DNA from: Pseudoxanthomonas dokdonensis
GTDB taxonomy: Bacteria; Pseudomonadota; Gammaproteobacteria; Xanthomonadales; Xanthomonadaceae
Assembly: GCF_001431405.1 (NCBI RefSeq)
Contig: NZ_LDJL01000001.1
Span: forward strand, 124,001 to 188,000
Direction: 5' to 3'
DNA: 64,000 nt
Part shown: positions 58,590 through 64,000 of the stretch, piece after piece
Position numbering within the stretch: position 1 is the first letter of the stretch
Layout of the letters: the number at the start of each line of letters is the position of its first letter
Notes under the pieces: model-generated
What the model saw: only the letters and a program-made list of their open reading frames with translations
The model's database searches: none
Told to the model about the DNA's origin: nothing
Program-made: the position numbers and the translations under genes

Positions 58590-61004
58590 TCACAACAACG
58601 GCTGCACGTTGATGTCGCGTTCGCCGCGCAGGCTCTGCAGGCGGCGTTGGGCGCTGTCGATCATGCCGGGGTCGTCGATGCTGCGGTACAGCGCCAGCAT
58701 CGCCCAGGCCACCCGGTAGTCCCGCGAGGCGAAGGAATCCAGGTCGCCGAGGATCGCGGCGGCGCCGTCGGCATTGCCGCTGCGCATCAACAAGTCCACC
58801 TGCAGCAATCCCAGCTGCACGCGCAGTTCCGGGCTGGCGATGCTGTCGGCCGTGGCGGCAGCGGCACGTGCCTGGCGCAGCGCGCTGGCGTTGTCGCCGC
58901 CGGCCTGGGCCAGCATCGCGGCAATGATCGCGCTCTCGGTGGCGCTCTCCGGATCGCCGTGATCGCTGCCGGCCAGCCAACGCTGCTGCCAGGCGCGGGC
59001 GTTGCCGGCATCGCCTTCACGCAGGGCTATCTGGATTGCCGCCAGCGCCAGCCCGGCCGTCAATGAGGTGTCGGCCGCCGGCAGTTGCCGCATCAACGCG
59101 GCGGCGGCGTTGCCATCGCCCCTGGCTGACAACAGGCGCAGGCGCAGTTCCTGCAGCACGCTGGGGTCCAGGTTGCCGTCACTGCCCTGCAGGCGGGCGA
59201 TGCCGTTGGCCGCATCCTCCAGCCGGCCGTTGGCCAGCTGCACCCGCGTCTTGACCACGCGGATGCGGTTGGCCAGATACGGATCTTCCAGGCTGCCGAT
59301 CAGCGCATCGGTGCGATCGATGGTGGCCAGAGCCTCCTCCGGCTGGACCAGGTTCAACTGGCTCTCGGCCTTGGCGGTCAACGTGGCGGCCAGATAGTCG
59401 TGCACGTCGAACCGATCAAACACCGCAATGGCGCGATCAAACTCCTGCAGCGCCTGCGGATAATGGCCGCGCATGACCTCGATGCTGCCCAGGTTGCTGC
59501 CCACCATCGCCGCTTCGACAAAATCACCGGAACGCTGCATCGCGATACGGGCACGGCCCATGTCGCTGACCGCTTCGGCCATCTTGCCCTGGTTGACCCG
59601 GGCCACGCCGCGGCCGTTGTAGGCGTTGCCGAGCATCGCCGGCGCTTCCTGGCCGCTGTCCTGTTCCAGAATCTGCAGGGCGGCGGTGTAGCCGGCTTCA
59701 GCGCTGGCGAAATCGCGGTTGCGAATGGCAATGGCGCCCTGGCCCATCAGCGCGCGGGCACGGATGTCAGGCGCGATGTCCGGCTGCATGCTCAACAGGC
59801 GCTGGAAAATGTCCTCGGCCTGGCCGAGGTGGCCGGCGCGGTATTCGAGCTGGCCTTCGCGTACGCGCAGGCGTGGATCCCGGCGTTGCGCGGCTGGCGC
59901 GCGCTCGATCAGTTCGCGCGCGGCGTTGACCTGCCCGGCCAGCAGTTCGGCATCGACCTGCTGGACCCGCTCGGTCAACGGGCTGGGCAGGCGTTCGCCG
60001 GCCGGCGTGGCCCGGTCCAGCCGTCGCAACCATGAATCGGTGGCCTGGGCGGCGGCCATCAGAGGCGTCGCCGCCTCGGCCTTGATTGCATGGATACCGT
60101 CGTTGCTGCGGGTTTCCAGGCGCAGCGTCCAACCGCCACGCATGTGCTCGGCCTGCGGGGTCAGGATCCAGCGTGCGCCAGTGTCCTGCTGCAGTTGCTG
60201 CCAATCGTCATCGCTGAAGTTGGCGGTGTCGCCGAAGCGGGTGCTCAGGTGCAGGGTCTGGTCGCTGGGCAGCACCTTGAGGCCGGCGCGACGCAGGCGG
60301 CTGGCGATGTAGTCCATCGCCCCCAATCTTACCCAGGCGTTCTCGCCATTGGCCGGCGTCACCGTTACTGGCAGCACCACCACCAGATCTTCGGTAGCCG
60401 ATCCGGCCATCGGTGCTTCGGCACGATGGCTGGCCCACCACCACCAGCCGCCAACGGCCAGCACCAGTACCATCACCGGCAGCAGCCACCACCAACGCGA
60501 CAACCGCGTGCGTGGTGGCGCGTCACGCCGGGGGCTGCCGATGGTGGCATCAGTGGCTGCCGCTGGCGCCTGCCTGGCGACCTCGAGCGTGGATACCGGC
60601 ACGGCAACTGCCACCTGGGTGCCATCGGCCCCACTGTCCGGCGCGGCTTCGTCCGCCTCGGCGCTATCGGTGGCATCGCTTTGCTGGATTTCCTCGACGG
60701 GCGCGACCCAGCGGTAGCCGAAGCGCGGCACGGTCCGGATCATGCCCTGGCGTTCGCCGGAATCATCCAGCACCTTGCGTGCGCGCAACAGCGTCTGCGC
60801 GACTACGGTGTCGTTGACTTCGACCCGGCCCCAGACCGCGGCAATCAGTTCATCGCGACCCACCGCCCGCTCGCGATTGGCCAGCAGGTAGGTCAGGCAT
60901 TCGAACGACTTGGGCGGCAGCGCCACCCGTTCGCCATTGCGCGAGAGTTCGCGTGAAGCGGGGTCCAGTTCAAACTCGCCAAACCGGTACCGCGGTAGGC
61001 GCAT
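58590..61004 (-). CDS. CadC-like membrane transcription regulator with TPR sensor domain
   Basis: An 804-aa protein. The N-terminal OmpR-type winged helix (about 1-105) reads FGEFELDPASRELSRNG, LPPKSFECLTYLLANRERAV, VEVNDTVVAQTLLRARKVL and RTVPRFGYRWVAPV. A Ser/Ala/Asp-rich linker follows. One membrane helix rich in Trp lies at about 167-190 (WWWLLPVMVLVLAVGGWWWW). The rest is periplasmic: a domain to about 330, then TPRs to the end. This is the ToxR/CadC scheme, where a periplasmic signal drives a cytoplasmic DNA-binding domain. The start at 61004 is used; TTG 61010 is possible. The target genes are unknown; the inhibitor/protease genes next door are candidates. Confidence 0.88.
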   Translation of the reverse strand: MRLPRYRFGEFELDPASRELSRNGERVALPPKSFECLTYLLANRERAVGRDELIAAVWGRVEVNDTVVAQTLLRARKVLDDSGERQGMIRTVPRFGYRWVAPVEEIQQSDATDSAEADEAAPDSGADGTQVAVAVPVSTLEVARQAPAAATDATIGSPRRDAPPRTRLSRWWWLLPVMVLVLAVGGWWWWASHRAEAPMAGSATEDLVVVLPVTVTPANGENAWVRLGAMDYIASRLRRAGLKVLPSDQTLHLSTRFGDTANFSDDDWQQLQQDTGARWILTPQAEHMRGGWTLRLETRSNDGIHAIKAEAATPLMAAAQATDSWLRRLDRATPAGERLPSPLTERVQQVDAELLAGQVNAARELIERAPAAQRRDPRLRVREGQLEYRAGHLGQAEDIFQRLLSMQPDIAPDIRARALMGQGAIAIRNRDFASAEAGYTAALQILEQDSGQEAPAMLGNAYNGRGVARVNQGKMAEAVSDMGRARIAMQRSGDFVEAAMVGSNLGSIEVMRGHYPQALQEFDRAIAVFDRFDVHDYLAATLTAKAESQLNLVQPEEALATIDRTDALIGSLEDPYLANRIRVVKTRVQLANGRLEDAANGIARLQGSDGNLDPSVLQELRLRLLSARGDGNAAAALMRQLPAADTSLTAGLALAAIQIALREGDAGNARAWQQRWLAGSDHGDPESATESAIIAAMLAQAGGDNASALRQARAAAATADSIASPELRVQLGLLQVDLLMRSGNADGAAAILGDLDSFASRDYRVAWAMLALYRSIDDPGMIDSAQRRLQSLRGERDINVQPLL

Positions 61005-61118
61005 GCGCAAAATCTGCCTTTCATTTCCGCCCTGACATCACCATGCATCAGGCTGCCAATCCATCTTAAGCGATTTGCCCGGCATGTGCGGCAGACCCCG
61101 CATTGCATGCGCTGGCGG

Positions 61119-61580
61119 TCACGATTGTGGCCGCACTCCGACTTCGAAGGCGGCGCTGCGGGCGGCCTGGTCGGCGCGCTCCCAGGCACGGCGATAGAGA
61201 AAACGCAGGCGTACCCGTCCCGGACGGGTGGCGCGGAAATTCCAGATCTGATGGGTGCCGGCGGCGGGGCCGGGCATCTTCGATTGCAGCGGACCGGCAC
61301 CGGGATCGGTTTCGATGCTCAGGCCGGGTGGCAGGTCGCCGTCCAGTTCCCAGGCATAGCCACTGGCCGGGCTGGTATCCAGTTCCACCCGCAGCGTCTG
61401 GCCGACCATCAACTGGACCGCCGCGCCGGCGTCGGCGGCGCGCAGCCGTACCGCCTGCTGGACCGCGCTCGCGGCCGGATGAGTGGGCGAAGCCGTGGCA
61501 GGGGTATCGGTACCGCGTTGGCAGCTGGCAGCCACGGCCGCCAGCAGCAAGCTGGCTGGAATGCGAATCTGCGACTTGAT
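61119..61580 (-). CDS. Chagasin-type (I42) peptidase inhibitor, lipoprotein, non-canonical start
   Basis: The mature domain has the I42 loops: SPASGYAWEL (NPTTGY-type), GTHQIWNFRATRPG and LRFLYRRAWER (RPW-type). These inhibitors block papain-family cysteine proteases. A lipoprotein signal peptide (KSQIRIPASLLLAAVAASC) is preceded by ATC at 61580 with GGAG 7 bases upstream, where an ATG would be expected. The only in-frame ATG is at 61643, 21 codons earlier, and would read through a 26-bp palindrome. So either ATC is used, or the start is mutated and the gene is weak or dead. The serine protease gene ends 70 bases upstream, so the two are probably co-transcribed. Confidence 0.72.
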   Translation of the reverse strand: MKSQIRIPASLLLAAVAASCQRGTDTPATASPTHPAASAVQQAVRLRAADAGAAVQLMVGQTLRVELDTSPASGYAWELDGDLPPGLSIETDPGAGPLQSKMPGPAAGTHQIWNFRATRPGRVRLRFLYRRAWERADQAARSAAFEVGVRPQS

Positions 61581-61600
61581 GACACGACTCCGAGTGAAGG

Positions 61601-61626
61601 CGATCGGGGGCCATGGCCCCCGATCG
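61601..61626. terminator. 26-bp perfect palindrome after the protease gene
   Basis: CGATCGGGGGCC-ATGGCC and its mirror make a perfect 26-base palindrome (CGATCGGGGGCCATGGCCCC followed by CGATCG). It lies between the protease stop (61650) and the inhibitor signal peptide. A GC hairpin without T run could attenuate inhibitor expression or protect the protease mRNA. Confidence 0.7.
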
Positions 61627-61649
61627 GTACTGCGTTGCTTCATCGCCGA

Positions 61650-63425
61650 TCAGCGCACGGTCGCGCGGATCAGCACACCAGCGGCAGCAGCGGTGGCGGT
61701 GACCTTGACGTAATAGGTACCGGCGGCGGGGCTGTTGATGGTGATGGTCTGGTTGGTGCCCGGGCGGACCGAGGAACCGACGTTGGAGGTCGGGTACGGT
61801 TCGCTTTCGTACTGGCTGTACAGGGTCACCGTGCCGCGGCCGCTGTAGGTCAGCAGATCCAGGCGGGTCGCGCCTTCGGGCACCTTGATGCCGAAGATCT
61901 GGCTTTCACCGGCAGCCAGCGGCGGCACCGCCGTGGCAATGCCGCTGGCCAGCGGATTGGCGCTGATCGGCTGGCCGAAGGTCGCCGCCTTCTGCACCGC
62001 CAGTTCGGCATTGAGGATGCCCGAACCGATGACCTTGTCGACCTTGACCGGGAACGGACGCGCGGTGGCCTTGAGCAGGCCTTCGACCTGCGACGGGCTC
62101 AACGGCTTGGGCGCCACCGACTGCATCAGCGCGACCACGCCGACCACGTGCGGGGTCGCCATCGAGGTGCCGGCCATGCCGCCGAAAGCGGGGTCGCCTT
62201 CGCTGGTGGTGCTGGCGTTGACGGTCGACCAGACCACGTCGTCAGCGCCGCCGCCACCGCCACCCGGTGCCGACAGATCGACGGTGGCACCGTAGTTGGA
62301 GTAGCCGGCGCGCTGGCCAGTCTTGCTGGTCGCACCAATGGTCACTACGTTGCTGCAGCTGGCCGGCGAATGCTGCGCGGCATCGCCATTGTCGTTGCCG
62401 GCCGCAACCACGACCGTCGCACCCAGCGATACCGCGGTGTTGATGGCGTCCTGCATGACCTGCGGGCACAACTGGTCCGAACCCAGGCTGAGGTTCAGCA
62501 CTTCGGCCGGATTGGGGTTGGCCGGCACGCCGGCAACGCTGCCGCCGGCGGCCCAGATGATCGCATCGGCGACGTCCGAATCGTAACCACCGCAGCGACC
62601 GAGCACACGCACCGGCACCACTTTGGCGTTGTAGGCGATGCCGGCGCCGCCAGCGTTGTTGTTGGTGACTTCGGCGATGGTGCCGGAGACGTGGGTACCG
62701 TGCCAGCTGCTGTCCTTGGCGGCCTGGCCCGAGTAGCACTCGTTGGCCACGTTCCAGTCACCCAGATCCCAACCACCGGCCACACGCTCATCGTTTTCGC
62801 GGCGGGAAACAAAGCTGTCGGTGATGAAGTCGTAACCGGGCAGCAGGTTGGCCACCAGATCCGGATGATGGGTTGCGCCGGTGTCGATCACCGCCACCAC
62901 CACGCCTTCGCCGGTGCTCTGCTTCCAGGCTTCGGTCACCCGTGCGCCACCGGCACCGGTGCCGTAATGCCACTGCTGGTACTGGGTCAGATACGGATCG
63001 TTGGGCAGGGCATCGGCGTGCACGCGGCCATCGACGGCGACGTATTCGACATTCGGGTCCGCGGCCAGCGTCTGCATCAGGCTCTGCGCCTGGGCGCGGG
63101 TCATCTTGCGTGATGCGCGAACCACGTTCATGCCCCGGCCGGTGCTGCGCAGGCTGGTCAGGCTGAGGCCGGCGGCCTTGCCCTTGGCAGTGCTCTGGGT
63201 ACCGAAGATTGGCAGCGCGCGGGTCGCCACCGCGTCCAGTGATTTCTGGCGGGCGACAGCCTGGGTCCTGGCGCTGCTGCCGTCCTTGTACTTGACGATG
63301 AAGCGCGGAGTGTTGCTGAGGGTGGCATCGTCCAGTGCGCTGTAATCGATGCGGGCGCCGGCGGCCATCGCCGGGGCGCAGATGCCGGCCAGGATCAGGC
63401 TGAGGGCGGTTTTGCGGATAACCAT
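61650..63425 (-). CDS. Secreted subtilisin-like serine protease (S8 family)
   Basis: A 591-aa preproenzyme. Signal peptide at 1-22, an N-terminal propeptide (about 23-140) and the catalytic domain: Asp in VIDTGATHH near 180, His in WHGTHVSG near 242, oxyanion region VVVAAGNDNGDAAQ, and Ser in AGTSMATPH near 420. A C-terminal PPC-type beta domain (about 490-591, LDLLTYSGRGTVTLYSQYES) follows and is usually removed. The architecture fits the extracellular proteases of Stenotrophomonas and Xanthomonas (StmPr1-type). AGGA is 8 bases before the ATG. Secretion beyond the inner membrane probably uses the type II system. Confidence 0.95.
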   Translation of the reverse strand: MVIRKTALSLILAGICAPAMAAGARIDYSALDDATLSNTPRFIVKYKDGSSARTQAVARQKSLDAVATRALPIFGTQSTAKGKAAGLSLTSLRSTGRGMNVVRASRKMTRAQAQSLMQTLAADPNVEYVAVDGRVHADALPNDPYLTQYQQWHYGTGAGGARVTEAWKQSTGEGVVVAVIDTGATHHPDLVANLLPGYDFITDSFVSRRENDERVAGGWDLGDWNVANECYSGQAAKDSSWHGTHVSGTIAEVTNNNAGGAGIAYNAKVVPVRVLGRCGGYDSDVADAIIWAAGGSVAGVPANPNPAEVLNLSLGSDQLCPQVMQDAINTAVSLGATVVVAAGNDNGDAAQHSPASCSNVVTIGATSKTGQRAGYSNYGATVDLSAPGGGGGGADDVVWSTVNASTTSEGDPAFGGMAGTSMATPHVVGVVALMQSVAPKPLSPSQVEGLLKATARPFPVKVDKVIGSGILNAELAVQKAATFGQPISANPLASGIATAVPPLAAGESQIFGIKVPEGATRLDLLTYSGRGTVTLYSQYESEPYPTSNVGSSVRPGTNQTITINSPAAGTYYVKVTATAAAAGVLIRATVR

Positions 63426-63497
63426 GTCGTGATTCCTAAGAAAGGTGTGAAGTGCCGGGGCACCGTTGCGGCACCCCGGTTCAGGTCTTGATGGGTG

Positions 63498-64000
63498 TTA
63501 CAGATCGATGCCGAAACCGACGCCGGCGGAGGTGTCATCGCCGGAGAACGCGCCGCCGATGCTGATGCTGGCGCGCTCGCCAATCTGCTTGCCGTAGCCC
63601 ACCGACAATGCGCTTTCGCCGTTCTGCCAACCGGCACCGACGGCCACGCGGCCACGTGCGCTGCGGCCATTGGCGGCGTTGATCGCCATGTTCATCATCG
63701 CCGAGCTCATCGCGCCCTGACGGTCGATGCGCTGGTCCTGCTCGGCCAGGCGATGATCGATCGACTGGTTGAGCTGGCTGAAGCTGTCATCCCACGATTG
63801 CAGTTTGGAATCGGTGTAGGCATTCGCGCTGGTCAGGGTCTGGGTGGCGGTGCTGTCGGTGTAGCTGTTGGCCGCGGTCAGGGTCTCGGCATCGCCTGCC
63901 TGCATCTGTTCGACGTTGGCGGCATCGGTGGCGGCGGTGCCGGCGGCGACATTGGTCACCCGGCGTTCGTGGCCGGTCGAACCCATCGACACGGTGTTGG
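63498..64000 (-). CDS. Trimeric autotransporter adhesin, C-terminal part (5' end outside window)
   Basis: The frame is open at the right edge, so only the last part of the protein is seen. It reads RRVTNVAAGTAATDAANVEQ (YadA stalk/HIM motif), repeats of LTSANAYTDS-like coiled coil (NSYTDSTATQ, NAYTDSKLQ), then the YadA_anchor domain (MNMAINAANGRSARGRVAVG... GYGKQIGERASISIGGAF) ending in a terminal Leu, typical of outer-membrane barrels. Adhesins of this class (YadA, XadA) mediate attachment. It is separated from the protease by 73 bases on the same strand. Confidence 0.93.
   Translation of the reverse strand, partial: NTVSMGSTGHERRVTNVAAGTAATDAANVEQMQAGDAETLTAANSYTDSTATQTLTSANAYTDSKLQSWDDSFSQLNQSIDHRLAEQDQRIDRQGAMSSAMMNMAINAANGRSARGRVAVGAGWQNGESALSVGYGKQIGERASISIGGAFSGDDTSAGVGFGIDL

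Overview
The window is GC-rich chromosomal DNA from a gammaproteobacterium of the Xanthomonadaceae/Lysobacteraceae, most likely Stenotrophomonas or a close relative. The grounds are two tandem Ax21-family outer-membrane proteins, intergenic GTAG-type REP hairpins of the kind known from S. maltophilia (SMAG) and Xanthomonas, and the hemDXY, glnK-amtB-ntrBC, gltBD and alr-dadA-lrp arrangements. No rRNA, tRNA, CRISPR array, prophage or intact insertion sequence was seen. Most of the window is core metabolism, transport and envelope genes, so novelty is mainly in small elements and odd accessory genes.

Layout. 0-5 kb: the 3' part of a membrane Ser/Thr kinase with TPRs, a stand-alone IS402-type OrfA protein, a 580-bp regulatory-looking gap and two Ax21 paralogues. 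5-9 kb (minus, then plus): gpsA, secB, a rhodanese, a small exported protein and a thioesterase, then hemD-hemX-hemY (plus) ending at a bidirectional terminator shared with a FadI-like thiolase. 12.8-14.6 kb: a lineage-type unknown protein, a REP array and the lipoprotein superoxide dismutase sodC. 14.6-21 kb: nitrogen control, ntrC-ntrB, amtB-glnK and glnA on the minus strand. A clear sigma-54 promoter precedes glnA and an NtrC-type dyad precedes ntrB. uppP is divergent from glnA. 22-31 kb: a META/DUF4377 lipoprotein converges on kdpE-kdpD-kdpC-kdpB-kdpA (high-affinity K+ uptake), and the kdp leader carries a 14-bp direct repeat that is a good KdpE operator candidate.

31-45 kb is a run of mostly minus-strand envelope and miscellaneous genes: a YbhB/YbcL protein, a TPR-sulfotransferase, a YheT-type hydrolase, a PlsC-type acyltransferase, a MenI-type thioesterase, a phospholipase-D lipoprotein, YceI, SixA, an orphan ParA, a secreted unknown, a Ycf46-like AAA ATPase (plus), BenE and a small exported protein. 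45-52 kb: a two-domain methylglyoxal-synthase-like protein, then gltD and gltB (glutamate synthase), which with glnA and ntrBC make up the ammonium assimilation set. 52.6-55 kb: three I78-type peptidase-inhibitor lipoproteins around a topoisomerase IB. 55-58.4 kb: D-alanine catabolism (alr, dadA) divergent from an Lrp-type regulator. 58.6-64 kb: a CadC-like membrane regulator with TPRs, a chagasin-type (I42) inhibitor lacking a normal start codon at its signal peptide, a secreted subtilisin-like protease and the membrane anchor of a trimeric autotransporter that runs off the window.

The best candidates for something under-described are the I42 inhibitor/protease pair with its 26-bp palindrome, the triple I78 cluster, the tandem methylglyoxal-synthase fold, the domesticated-looking transposase fragment and the kdp direct repeat. 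I did not find a clear multi-gene novel system. All functional calls come from reading motifs; no database search was run.
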